Below, one piece after another: positions 13,732 to 20,491 of a DNA stretch of 49,576 nt. A model generated the notes under the pieces. That model was not told where the DNA came from and did not search any database. It saw only the letters and a program-made list of their open reading frames with translations. Numbering within the stretch: position 1 is the stretch's first letter; every line of letters begins with the position of its first letter. The position numbers and the translations under genes are program-made. This DNA comes from a virus: the IMG/VR virus record IMGVR_UViG_3300009034_000060, positions 1-49,576 of that record. The stretch is one strand, 5' to 3'.

Positions 13732-13992
13732 TCATAGGCCTGCATGTTTAGCGTTCCAAAACGACGATTCTTCAATTTTTATCTCCGCATCTAATTCCTG
13801 CTTCATACGTTTAGCTTTATCTAAAATCATTTCTTTGTCTTTGATTTTGCAAGTCATTCCTAAGCGTTCACGTTTTAATACAGCTACCTCATGCTCTATT
13901 TCGCCTAAGTCACGTATCATTATCTTTAAATCTCTGCGTAATTTATCTACGTTATTGCCTATCTCTGATGATGTTCTGTTATCTTGTGGCAT
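13732..13992 (-). CDS. Coiled-coil hypothetical protein, 86 aa
   Basis: Starts MPQDNRTSSEIGNNVDKLRR and is almost wholly helical with heptad spacing (LRRDLKIMIRDLGEIEHEVA). It ends WNAKHAGL. It lies in the recombination operon directly downstream of a 95-residue protein. No known family was recognised; it could act as an assembly or adaptor protein. Confidence 0.72.
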   Translation of the reverse strand: MPQDNRTSSEIGNNVDKLRRDLKIMIRDLGEIEHEVAVLKRERLGMTCKIKDKEMILDKAKRMKQELDAEIKIEESSFWNAKHAGL

Positions 13993-14001
13993 GATTGCTC
14001 C

Positions 14002-14289
14002 TTATTTTTTAATCAAATGACTTTCTGTTTTCTTGCACTTTTGTTTCAATTTAATAAGTAGCTTTTCGTGTACCTCCTTAAATGTCTGTCCTTCAATAAT
14101 AGTTCCGCCGCCTAAACTTTCGGCATAGTATATGGCTACCCTTGTACTGGGTTTTTCTGGAGTGCTTTCGTCTTTATAAAACGAATACTCTATCGTTATA
14201 CTGATTACAGGGTCTTTTAATTTTAATGTTTCTTCTATCTTTTTATACCAATTCAATATATCTATAGGTCGTCTTGATTTCTTTTTCAT
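14002..14289 (-). CDS. Hypothetical protein, 95 aa
   Basis: Start chosen at ATG 14289 (MKKKSRRPIDILNWYKKIEE) because GAGGA lies 5 bases upstream; an upstream ATG ten codons earlier lacks this. A basic N-terminus leads into alternating strands (SITIEYSFYKDEST, TRVAIYYAES) and a final basic helix. No family was recognised. Position suggests a role with the recombination proteins. Confidence 0.72.
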   Translation of the reverse strand: MKKKSRRPIDILNWYKKIEETLKLKDPVISITIEYSFYKDESTPEKPSTRVAIYYAESLGGGTIIEGQTFKEVHEKLLIKLKQKCKKTESHLIKK

Positions 14290-14296
14290 GCTGTCC

Positions 14297-14974
14297 TCAC
14301 TTCTCAATAAACAAAACACCCGGTATTATCTCGCCTGCTTTTTTATGTTCCCGGGCCCGGCCATTTAGTACCGTTTCATTTCCTGCAATCAAATTCAAAT
14401 CACCTGTCTTTAAGGCGTGTTCTGCTAGTTTTCTTATATCTTTAACTTGCGCCTTGTAAGTGAATCTAACAGAACGATTATCTACCTTTAAATCAACTTT
14501 TTCAATTACCGGGGCGGGCACAAATACTTCTTCTGCCTGTTCCCTCAAAGATTCCGCTTTATCTTCATTGCCTTTTTCTTCCGCTTTCTTAGCGCGTTCT
14601 TCGAGTATCTTCCTCTGGCGTTCTTCCTCTGCCCTTGCTTTTTCCTGTAGCTTACGTTCCTCTGCAAGGCGTTTATCTTCCTCTTTACGTATAAACACCT
14701 TCATTGAGCTAGTTATCGTGTCCTGTGCCTGTTTTAAGCGTGCCAGGGGCGGATTAAACAGGTCTTGTACTGCCTGTTTTGCCTTATTTATAGGATCTAC
14801 TATGCTTTTACGCTTTGCGTCTATTTCCTTGTATTTATCGCTTATTATCTTTTTGTGTCCGTCCGCAGCCTCCAATTGCACTTGATTTACTATGGCAAAA
14901 TCGTTATAATTATTTGCCAGTGCTCCCGCTTTTTCTACCAATTGCCTATCTTCTTGTGTAATTTCTGTCTGCAT
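14297..14974 (-). CDS. Coiled-coil recombination-module protein
   Basis: 225 residues. The N-terminal third (NNYNDFAIVNQVQLEAADGH ... KRKSIVDPINKAKQAVQDLF) matches a pattern common in phage proteins encoded next to Bet/RecT and exonuclease genes. It is followed by a long charged coiled coil (KEEDKRLAEERKLQEKARAE) and a small C-terminal domain. Its role is unknown; nuclease inhibition or an accessory to single-strand annealing has been proposed for similar proteins. It follows the exonuclease gene by one base. Confidence 0.75.
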   Translation of the reverse strand: MQTEITQEDRQLVEKAGALANNYNDFAIVNQVQLEAADGHKKIISDKYKEIDAKRKSIVDPINKAKQAVQDLFNPPLARLKQAQDTITSSMKVFIRKEEDKRLAEERKLQEKARAEEERQRKILEERAKKAEEKGNEDKAESLREQAEEVFVPAPVIEKVDLKVDNRSVRFTYKAQVKDIRKLAEHALKTGDLNLIAGNETVLNGRAREHKKAGEIIPGVLFIEK

Positions 14975-14975
14975 T

Positions 14976-15590
14976 TTATTCTCCTTTCTTAATATATCCG
15001 TTATTTAATTTCCACCCATAAGTAGTCAGCATACTTTTGAATACATTTACATCTGACTTCTCTTTGTATGGTACTCTTTTATATGTACCGTCCTCTTTCA
15101 ACTGTACTGCTACTCTGTTTTTGATTTTCTGCTTATTTTCGTCCGCCAGTATTTTATATCCCGCCAACTGTAGGCCCACTGATTTCCCTAGAGTAGTTAC
15201 AGATTTTATGTCGGGCAAAGTCATCAACCCACGTTCTAATACTATTCTGTCTGGCGTTCCGCAGAAGTTCCACGCCTTTGAATAGTGTGACTTTTCTATT
15301 TCTAATATTTCTACCTCCCATTCTTTTAGATACTTTTTCCAGCCCTCAAGATACGGGATTATAGCCTTATCGACTGTCGCATAATTCAATATCCCCCTAT
15401 CGTGATATTCGCAAGCCGTATGTACCGCTTTACCGAATTTCATAGCCCTTTCAAGCGTCAACGGATTTATGAAGTTTACAAAATCACTTAATCCATTTTC
15501 AGCCAATACCTGCGTTACGGATATTTTTACTTTACCCGCAACCGCATACTCGTGATTTTCAGGATTCAGTATTATTTTCATTTTCTTCAC
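14976..15590 (-). CDS. PD-(D/E)XK exonuclease
   Basis: 204 residues with the RecB/lambda-exonuclease-type core: GKAVHTACEYHD near residue 53, then FCGTPDRIVLERGLMTLPDI followed by KSVTT (catalytic D ... DIK, residues about 110-130), then the LQLAGYKIL helix (QxxxY). It would resect double-strand ends so that the neighbouring Bet protein can anneal strands. The GTG at 15590 and an ATG three codons later are both possible starts. It overlaps the end of the annealing protein gene by 32 bases. Confidence 0.85.
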   Translation of the reverse strand: MKKMKIILNPENHEYAVAGKVKISVTQVLAENGLSDFVNFINPLTLERAMKFGKAVHTACEYHDRGILNYATVDKAIIPYLEGWKKYLKEWEVEILEIEKSHYSKAWNFCGTPDRIVLERGLMTLPDIKSVTTLGKSVGLQLAGYKILADENKQKIKNRVAVQLKEDGTYKRVPYKEKSDVNVFKSMLTTYGWKLNNGYIKKGE

Positions 15591-16290
15591 TGAAGCAGCC
15601 TTCGGGTATGCCTTCGTCTGTCGCCGTATCTATTTTTTCGGGCAGCTCAACTTCGGGTTTCATTGATATCGCTTCGGCTTCAATTACCGGTGCCTCTGAT
15701 ATCCTTTCAGCTTCATCTTTATCATATATCCCGCCGAATCCAAACGCCTCTCTCGCTCCCTGTATCTTTGTTTTATGCCTTAACATTCTTTTGGTATGAC
15801 TATCCCATGGAGTAGGAAAAGATTTTCCGCCATTAAAACATTCGTCAAGATATTCCCGCACAATTACTTTACTATCGTCTTTTTTTTCTATGTGTATCTC
15901 CATCCACGCCGGGCAGGGTTTCGCTCCCTTTATATCAACCATATCATCAGATACTACATAGTAATGCGTTTTATAGCTGGGATGGGTTGTCATAAGTTTA
16001 TTCCATCCGTCTGTCGCAACAACAGGGATAATCCCGCCGCCCTTTGTGTCGGGATAAGCGTAAATCTCCTTTAGCAACGGATTCAGCTTATACGCATTTG
16101 CCACTATGATAAACGATATAAACTCCTCGTCTGTGATTGTCCGTGTCTTGCCGTTCTTCATCTTCATGTCTTTGATTACAGTTGCTTTTAATGTCTTTTT
16201 AAGCGAATCAGCATTAACCTGCAATCTTTCAGCTAAATGCTCTAGTGCATTTTTAGCCTTTACGATCTCATTCTTCTTTTTCTCAACCAT
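15559..16290 (-). CDS. bet: Single-strand annealing protein, Bet/RecT family
   Basis: 243 residues from ATG 16290, which has AAGGAGGT 7 bases upstream; an in-frame ATG six codons earlier overlaps that site. The Bet core is clear: ITDEEFISFIIVANAYKLNP followed by LLKEIYAYPDTKGGGIIPVV and ATDGWNKLMTTHP. The acidic C-terminal tail is typical and probably recruits host single-strand-binding protein. With the exonuclease it forms a Red-like recombination pair, used for replication-coupled recombination and for making concatemers. Confidence 0.92.
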   Translation of the reverse strand: MVEKKKNEIVKAKNALEHLAERLQVNADSLKKTLKATVIKDMKMKNGKTRTITDEEFISFIIVANAYKLNPLLKEIYAYPDTKGGGIIPVVATDGWNKLMTTHPSYKTHYYVVSDDMVDIKGAKPCPAWMEIHIEKKDDSKVIVREYLDECFNGGKSFPTPWDSHTKRMLRHKTKIQGAREAFGFGGIYDKDEAERISEAPVIEAEAISMKPEVELPEKIDTATDEGIPEGCFSEENENNTES

Positions 16291-16378
16291 TTTCTTTACC
16301 TCCTTCATCTTTAATCAACACTCCTATAGCCTTACATATATCATTAAATACCTGGTCATCTTTCTCCTCATCAGTCAT
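16283..16378 (-). CDS. Small acidic protein, 31 aa
   Basis: ATG 16378 has GAAGGGAAAG directly upstream and encodes MTDEEKDDQVFNDICKAIGV then LIKDEGGKENG. A longer in-frame version from 16474 overlaps the zinc protein gene by about 100 bases and is less likely. It overlaps the Bet start and may serve mainly to couple its translation. Confidence 0.5.
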   Translation of the reverse strand: MTDEEKDDQVFNDICKAIGVLIKDEGGKENG

Positions 16379-16610
16379 CTTTCCCTTCCCCGCCACACTC
16401 TGAACAGTAGCCGTGTTCTTCATTAAAAATCTGAAAACTACCCATGTCACTATAACCATCAGCGTGCCATTCATGCCCGCAATCCCGGCATTTGAGTTTT
16501 ATCTGTTCGGGTGTCATTGTTTTTTCTGCGTAATCCACGTTAGACCTCCTTTCATTTTCAAGCATAACCTTTTTAATCAATTCTATTCTTGACATTTTCT
16601 TGGTGTTCAT
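16371..16610 (-). CDS. Zinc-binding hypothetical protein
   Basis: The open frame from 16610 gives 79 residues, but the GTG at 16538 (VDYAEKTMTPEQIKLKCRDC) has a perfect AGGAGGT five bases upstream and is the stronger start, giving 55 residues. CRDCGHEWHADGY and CSECGG form a two-CxxC zinc ribbon with a final acidic tail. It resembles zinc-ribbon proteins with a CGHEW motif. Function unknown; nucleic-acid binding is plausible. Confidence 0.72.
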   Translation of the reverse strand: MNTKKMSRIELIKKVMLENERRSNVDYAEKTMTPEQIKLKCRDCGHEWHADGYSDMGSFQIFNEEHGYCSECGGEGKDD

Positions 16611-16881
16611 CCGCCGTTTCTATCTTCGTATTAAACCCCACGTCAGTTGTTATAAAAATACCTTGTTTTTCGTATTCATAGTAAGATATTATCAGTCCCG
16701 AACCCTGCCTCATTGCGTGGTTGTTGGCTATCTTGCAGTCGTTTTCAATGTCGCCCCATTCGCCGTTTAAATGCTTTGTGATAGAATCAACCACAAAAAA
16801 GCATCTGCCGATATGGTTTTCTTTCCACTCATTTACGCCTTTGCTGGCGATTAGTTCACCACTTTCGAATTTGTTTGTCAT
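16573..16881 (-). CDS. Conserved plasmid/phage protein of unknown function, 102 aa
   Basis: Recognisable pattern: FESGELIASKGVNEW, then HLNGEWGDIENDCKIANNHA and a late FITTDVGFNTKIET. This matches a family of small proteins found on phages and plasmids with the core GdWGdl..d...N..al. No activity is known to me. A clean AAGGAGAT ribosome site precedes ATG 16881. Confidence 0.8.
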   Translation of the reverse strand: MTNKFESGELIASKGVNEWKENHIGRCFFVVDSITKHLNGEWGDIENDCKIANNHAMRQGSGLIISYYEYEKQGIFITTDVGFNTKIETADEHQENVKNRID

Positions 16882-16882
16882 T

Positions 16883-17107
16883 TTATCTCCTTAATTCCTC
16901 ATATACTGCGATACTACCATCCCATTCTTTGAAAATAAATTTTATTGCTGTATCTGGTATGTCTGATATTAAAAATTCTGAACCATAATCTGTATCTACT
17001 ATTCTTCCAAAAGGAAAGTCTACTAGTATTGCAGGTTTAAAATTTTTTATTTTATCTCTTTTAATAAACCCCTTTTTATCAACCAATAAAATACTTATTC
17101 CATTCAT
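16883..17107 (-). CDS. Small beta-rich protein, paralogue 1 (74 aa)
   Basis: Starts MNGISILLVDKKGFIKRDKI and contains ILVDFPFGRIVDTDYGSEF. It aligns by eye with the next gene upstream: shared pattern (I)xxLLxDxKGFI, then a strand and GxIxDTxxG. It is probably a tandem duplicate. Strands dominate the pattern. Function unknown. Confidence 0.75.
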   Translation of the reverse strand: MNGISILLVDKKGFIKRDKIKNFKPAILVDFPFGRIVDTDYGSEFLISDIPDTAIKFIFKEWDGSIAVYEELRR

Positions 17108-17111
17108 TTAA

Positions 17112-17339
17112 TTACCTCTCTAAATATAATAAAACTTTTGCGCCATAAGTATTTTCAATTTCTTTTTTATAGTCAAATAAAATCCTTTTTTCTGAACAAC
17201 GTATATTCCCATGTTCTGTGTCAAACATAATACCGCCATTCTTTAATATGGCGACATATAAAACTTCTCTAAATTCTATTATTGTGGTTTCGTATATAAA
17301 ACCTTTTCTATCCCTCAATAACACTTTTATTCTATCCAT
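17112..17339 (-). CDS. Small beta-rich protein, paralogue 2 (75 aa)
   Basis: ATG 17339 (MDRIKVLLRDRKGFIYETTI) is chosen because AAAGGAGAT lies five bases upstream; an earlier in-frame ATG lies in the hairpin region. NGGIMFDTEHGNIRC corresponds to GRIVDTDYGSEF of its neighbour. The two genes are separated by four bases. Confidence 0.75.
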   Translation of the reverse strand: MDRIKVLLRDRKGFIYETTIIEFREVLYVAILKNGGIMFDTEHGNIRCSEKRILFDYKKEIENTYGAKVLLYLER

Positions 17340-17358
17340 TTTATCTCCTTTCAAAAGC

Positions 17359-17411
17359 CCCGCCAACCGCAACGACCACTTGCGTGGTAGAAGGCACTCG
17401 ATTGGCGGGGA
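17359..17411 (-). other. Strong intergenic hairpin
   Basis: CCCCGCCAA (17359-17367) pairs with TTGGCGGGG (17403-17411), nine base pairs, and the loop holds a second small hairpin ACCAC/GTGGT. On the transcript it lies between the 64-residue zinc protein and the 75-residue paralogue, with CTTTTG after the stem. The U-run is too short for a sure terminator. It may be an RNA-stability or partial-termination element. Confidence 0.6.
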
Positions 17412-17420
17412 GGTTGTTAA

Positions 17421-17615
17421 TTATAAATCTTCTAAATATTCTTCTCCTGCATTACAATATGGACAGTATTCATATTCCCAAGGATAACCTCCGGGATATT
17501 CTGATTTTCTAGTAATACCTACTTTGGAATGCTTAAATATTTTGCCGCATTTTTCGCATTTAACTTTCCAATCTTCTGGAAATTTTTCTGTCATAATATC
17601 TGGTTTGTTTTCCAT
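17421..17615 (-). CDS. Zinc-ribbon protein, 64 aa
   Basis: ATG 17615 (MENKPDIMTEKFPEDWKVKC) has AAAGGAGG 7 bases upstream; an earlier in-frame ATG belongs to the leader. CEKCGKIF and CPYCNAG make a four-cysteine zinc ribbon, and the tail is acidic (EEYLEDL). It is the first gene after the promoter at 17673-17701, so it should be made early and abundantly. Function unknown. Confidence 0.75.
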   Translation of the reverse strand: MENKPDIMTEKFPEDWKVKCEKCGKIFKHSKVGITRKSEYPGGYPWEYEYCPYCNAGEEYLEDL

Positions 17616-17672
17616 TGCGTGCCTCCTTTTTTCGTGCCTTCTAATTACCTTCACTTTGTGCCTTCATACCTA

Positions 17673-17701
17673 TTTATAGCATAAAAAAACTAATCCGTCA
17701 A
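17673..17701 (-). promoter_or_regulatory. Sigma-70-type promoter for the recombination/early block
   Basis: Minus strand TTGACG (17701-17696), 17-base spacer, TATAAA (17678-17673). The start would be near 17666. The early transcript begins with two GAAGGCAC repeats (17659-17666, 17635-17642 on the complementary strand), and the same motif in opposite orientation is found in the hairpin at about 17391. Upstream lies a pair of GTCAGT direct repeats (about 17729 and 17750) that could be a regulator site. Confidence 0.75.
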
Positions 17702-17802
17702 CCCCTTTTAGCAATGTTGTGGCTTTTTGTCAGTAAATAGGCGAATTAAGTCAGTCTTTTCTTACCTTTAATGAAACTTATCGCTTGAATTATAGTATAA
17801 TA

Positions 17803-17838
17803 ATAAAAAAAAGCGGGAAGAAATTCATCCTCCCGCTT
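17803..17838 (-). terminator. Rho-independent terminator
   Basis: On the minus strand AAGCGGGA (17838-17831) pairs with TCCCGCTT (17818-17811), with a 12-base loop, followed by a run of T. It directly follows the stop of the exported-protein gene at 17860 and isolates the downstream early block. Confidence 0.92.
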
Positions 17839-17859
17839 AATGTAGATTGAAATAACTAA

Positions 17860-18432
17860 CTATTTCTTTAAGCCATAATAGAAAATAGGAATATTGACTT
17901 CAAGATGATTGAATGTTTTCGTTTTTTTATAAGCATGCTTGAAGTTCATAGACTTAACATAAAATTTTACATTAAATCTTTCTATATTCAAACTAAAACC
18001 TACATTTAAAATATTTTTAGCTATGTCTGGTCGGTAAACTAAATACCCCCTATCTGCCTCATACTCAACGTAGATAGAAAATACTTTTTCTGGTTTTATA
18101 TATAGTCTTAATCCTTTCGTGGATTGCGTGAATCCTAAAAACGAAGATTCCTCATTCATCCTTGACTTATAGAAACAATCTACTCCTACTCCGGCATAAA
18201 CTATACTGCCAGATAACACAATTGTAGCTAACAGTGAAATTATTTTTTTCATATTTTCCCCTTTCTTTAATTCCGCCTCTTTAATGGCGTTGCTATAATT
18301 TCCAAAAAATTTTCTGTAAGTAGAATAACTCGGCATATCTGGGTGGGTGTTTAAATCTTTTTGGGTAGGTACTCGTTTGTGCGAATGGTAAAACGCTTTC
18401 AGAAATGCAATCAACTTTTTCTTACTGAACAT
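17860..18432 (-). CDS. Fusion of a homing-endonuclease-associated DNA-binding repeat with an exported barrel-like protein
   Basis: The full frame of 190 residues starts behind AAGGAGGAAT. Residues 1-60 (KRVPTQKDLNTHPDMPSYST then YRKFFGNYSNAIKEAEL) match the homing-endonuclease-associated repeat that binds DNA. At residue 61 begins a textbook Sec signal peptide, MKKIISLLATIVLSGSIVYA, and a beta-rich mature part. The internal ATG (18252) has its own strong site, AAAGGGGA five bases away, so a separate 130-residue exported product is likely. The mature part has alternating strands (FSIYVEYEADRGYLVYRPDI), as in small outer-membrane barrels. A cytoplasmic DNA-binding domain fused ahead of a signal peptide is hard to explain as one protein; two overlapping products or a recent recombination accident are likelier. 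Confidence 0.75.
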   Translation of the reverse strand: MFSKKKLIAFLKAFYHSHKRVPTQKDLNTHPDMPSYSTYRKFFGNYSNAIKEAELKKGENMKKIISLLATIVLSGSIVYAGVGVDCFYKSRMNEESSFLGFTQSTKGLRLYIKPEKVFSIYVEYEADRGYLVYRPDIAKNILNVGFSLNIERFNVKFYVKSMNFKHAYKKTKTFNHLEVNIPIFYYGLKK

Positions 18433-18536
18433 AATTCCTCCTTTTCTTTCTGCAACCTACATTGGAAAATAATAATCAGGAATTTAAGAAAGTCAAGGGG
18501 CAAAGTAAAGTAGTGGAAAAAGGTCAGTATATAAAA

Positions 18537-18616
18537 GCCCGTGCATCGCCTCGCCAACAGCTAAGAAGGGTAGACAACACACGGGCAAGTCTCTTTTTTA
18601 ATTTTTGCTGTTGGCG
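18537..18616 (-). ncRNA. Pseudoknot leader RNA, copy 2 (PK2)
   Basis: P1 pairs 18607-18616 with 18552-18561 (CGCCAACAGC with GCTGTTGGCG, 10 bp). P2 pairs 18580-18586 with 18537-18543 (GCCCGTG with CACGGGC, 7 bp, extended by wobble pairs). The arm order and lengths match PK1. Loop landmarks (AGACTT before P2, GTGTG after its 5' arm, ATGC before its 3' arm, a T-run after it) are shared, while P1 has an entirely different but still perfectly paired sequence. It begins about 7 bases after the predicted start of the promoter at 18630-18658. Confidence 0.7.
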
Positions 18617-18629
18617 TAATCATAAGTAT

Positions 18630-18658
18630 ATCTTACAAAAAAATAAAAATTATGTCAA
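18630..18658 (-). promoter_or_regulatory. Sigma-70-type promoter upstream of PK2
   Basis: Minus strand TTGACA (18658-18653), 17-base spacer, TAAGAT (18635-18630). The -35 hexamer overlaps the stop codon region of the VRR-NUC gene. It would transcribe PK2 and the exported fusion gene up to the terminator at 17803-17838. Confidence 0.7.
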
Positions 18659-19083
18659 ATTAGGTCTTTTAAAATTAATTTTCCGATATTTTCGTCACGG
18701 ATTAAATAATATTTGTAAATTTCAGGAAGGGAATCTCTAAAAATCTTTTGCCCTTTTGTGAGTTTTGCGTTGGCGGTTTTAACTTCGATAAACACTAACC
18801 CTGATTTTGTTAAAGTAGATATGTCCGGGAAGTTACGTAAGTTTTTATTAATTACTAATCCGAAAAATTTAAAACATTTTCTACAGCGAATTTTATAGCG
18901 ATATTTAACATTAAAAGCAATCACGCCATTGCTTTTAAGGTAGTTCAATAGGTTATTAACGATTCTATCGTGCTCTAAAGTCGCCTGACGTATCTTATTT
19001 CTTCTGGTTTGTTCCTTGCGGGTTATAGGGAGTTTAACTTTTTTCTGCTTTAACTGCTTAAATGCTTTTTCTGTGAACTTCAC
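18655..19083 (-). CDS. VRR-NUC-type nuclease
   Basis: 142 residues. The core reads NFPDISTLTKSGLVFIEVKT followed by ANAKLTKGQKIFRDSL. This is the D ... ExK ... LTxxQ pattern of VRR-NUC/PD-(D/E)XK nucleases (residues about 84-118), related to Holliday-junction resolvases and FAN1-type nucleases. A CRKC pair lies upstream. It may resolve recombination or packaging intermediates, acting after the Bet/exonuclease pair. Its start overlaps the endolysin stop by four bases. Confidence 0.85.
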   Translation of the reverse strand: MKFTEKAFKQLKQKKVKLPITRKEQTRRNKIRQATLEHDRIVNNLLNYLKSNGVIAFNVKYRYKIRCRKCFKFFGLVINKNLRNFPDISTLTKSGLVFIEVKTANAKLTKGQKIFRDSLPEIYKYYLIRDENIGKLILKDLI

Positions 19084-19604
19084 GCTCTATTAAGGTATTT
19101 ATCCAAGTCGGGTATTTCTTTTATAGCAGTTTCAATCGTATAGTATTTATCATCTATAGTAACCAGACGTTCCCCTATATGCTTTTTTGAAGGTAAAGAT
19201 AAATGTATAAATTGGGGAATAGCAATATTCTCACTATTTAGATAAATTATACACTGCCCGAAACTATACGGAAATAATTTATTGATATAATAATGAGCAT
19301 TCCAAAGGAAAAAGTTATCATAATAAAAACAGAAGTCTTCCGCAGCTTTTTTATTATCAAATAAATGTTCGCTTGTTTCGGTCCCGCCTATGATAAAATT
19401 TAATTCAATACTGCGTTTCCCTGAAAGTATTCGTATAGGTATATGATTACATTTATCCCGCAGGACTTCGTTTATTTTACACATATAAAATATTTTGAGT
19501 TTATCTAGTTCGGTAAGTTTTATCTCCGCAGCCATATCCAGGTGTTCATCTGATACGCAGAACTCTTTATATGAAAAATGGTCGGTTGCTATGTGATCTC
19601 TCAT
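19080..19604 (-). CDS. M15-family peptidase endolysin
   Basis: 174 residues. DHFSYKEFCVSDEH at the start, PIRILSGKRSIELNFIIGGT and SEHLFDNKKAAEDFCF in the middle, and QFIHLSL later match peptidase M15A (D-Ala-D-Ala carboxypeptidase type). The zinc ligands would be His in SEHL, Asp in AAED and His in FIHLS. It cleaves peptidoglycan stem peptides at lysis. It has no signal peptide, so it needs a holin or membrane peptide; candidates are the short membrane genes just upstream. Confidence 0.83.
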   Translation of the reverse strand: MRDHIATDHFSYKEFCVSDEHLDMAAEIKLTELDKLKIFYMCKINEVLRDKCNHIPIRILSGKRSIELNFIIGGTETSEHLFDNKKAAEDFCFYYDNFFLWNAHYYINKLFPYSFGQCIIYLNSENIAIPQFIHLSLPSKKHIGERLVTIDDKYYTIETAIKEIPDLDKYLNRA

Positions 19605-19605
19605 T

Positions 19606-19677
19606 TTACGAACTCAAAACACAAACAACTATAACTGTGGATATTATAAGAAAAATAGTAAAAATTATTTCAATCAT
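19606..19677 (-). CDS. Membrane micro-peptide next to endolysin, 23 aa
   Basis: ATG 19677, with GGGGAG 8-10 bases upstream, encodes MIEIIFTIFLIISTVIVVCV then LSS: almost entirely one membrane helix. The start overlaps the stop of the upstream exported protein. Position beside the endolysin makes a small holin-like or release-controlling role possible, but this is inference. Confidence 0.5.
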   Translation of the reverse strand: MIEIIFTIFLIISTVIVVCVLSS

Positions 19678-20096
19678 TTATCAAGCTCCCCTGCCAATCC
19701 TATATAAAATACTACCATATTTTTTCTGTCATATAATGCCCTGCCTACCGAAATACCTGCCACAAATGGCATGGGAAGCCTGTAATGTAGCCCTATTTTG
19801 CCACACAATGCCTCCAGATTGGCTGATATGCCTATATTAAGGTAGTCGGTAGTCTGATTAGCCATAAATCCTATATCAAGGCTTAAAAGGCCATCGTAGT
19901 CCAATACAGATACCAAACAACCTCCATACATATCCGAAAAGTCATATTCAAAGAATATCGGTAATTTGAACTTACTTAACCCGATTTGTACTTCCTCTGT
20001 GGTTTCCAAACTCATACAATATGCCGATTCAATCCAATCTCCTAATGGAAGTATTAACGTGCCTGTAATCAATAAAGATAAAATTAGCTTTTTCAT
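19674..20096 (-). CDS. Exported barrel-like protein, 140 aa
   Basis: N-terminal signal peptide (MKKLILSLLITGTLILPLGD, cleavage perhaps after SAYC or nearby), then a beta-rich mature domain (LSKFKLPIFFEYDFSDMYGG, LNIGISANLEALCGKIGLHY). This resembles a small outer-membrane or periplasmic barrel and has the same style as the 17860-18252 product. It sits in the lysis cluster. Possible roles are outer-membrane disruption or superinfection exclusion; nothing in the sequence decides. Confidence 0.72.
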   Translation of the reverse strand: MKKLILSLLITGTLILPLGDWIESAYCMSLETTEEVQIGLSKFKLPIFFEYDFSDMYGGCLVSVLDYDGLLSLDIGFMANQTTDYLNIGISANLEALCGKIGLHYRLPMPFVAGISVGRALYDRKNMVVFYIGLAGELDK

Positions 20097-20491
20097 TTCT
20101 CTCCCTCCATAATTTTCACATTCTTCACAACCATTTCCGGGTCGTGATATATCGCCTCTAATAATTTTCTAAACCGTTCCTGCGAATTGTCCGCCTGCTG
20201 TGTAAGTATGGCTCTTATTAATTTCTGCTGTCTGCCACGCCCGAAGCTATGTATTATCTGCTGTGTTATTATAACAATAATTAGGAAAGCATTCAAGAGT
20301 ATCATCAATAAAGTATCGTTATTTACGGTATTCTCGCCGATAGTTTTGTTTATTAAAGCAGCCGTCGCCTCGACTTTCTCCGCAACCTGATATTTATTTT
20401 TGCCGAATAAATCCACGCCGAACATTTTGAACCCGCAGGCGGAAGTTGACAGACAGAATAATAAGATTAAAAAAATGTATGATTTTTTCAT
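20093..20491 (-). CDS. Lipoprotein-like membrane protein, 132 aa
   Basis: Signal sequence MKKSYIFLILLFCLSTSAC with a possible lipobox (TSAC), then a second membrane segment LLMILLNAFLIIVIITQQII at about residues 61-80 and a basic cytoplasmic-type tail (RGRQQKLIRAILTQQ). Combination of a lipid anchor and a membrane helix in a lysis cluster could mark a spanin-like component, but the topology is unusual. Ribosome site AAGGAG. Confidence 0.68.
   Translation of the reverse strand: MKKSYIFLILLFCLSTSACGFKMFGVDLFGKNKYQVAEKVEATAALINKTIGENTVNNDTLLMILLNAFLIIVIITQQIIHSFGRGRQQKLIRAILTQQADNSQERFRKLLEAIYHDPEMVVKNVKIMEGEK

Noticed and set aside
14460-14885. Plus-strand open frame of 141 codons opposite the coiled-coil gene
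   Set aside because: Serine/leucine-rich reverse reading of a charged helical gene; a typical shadow frame.
18462-18740. Plus-strand open frame of 92 codons
   Set aside because: It lies antisense to a promoter and the pseudoknot PK2, has no ribosome site pattern like other genes, and its composition is that of non-coding AT-rich DNA. All other genes are on the minus strand.
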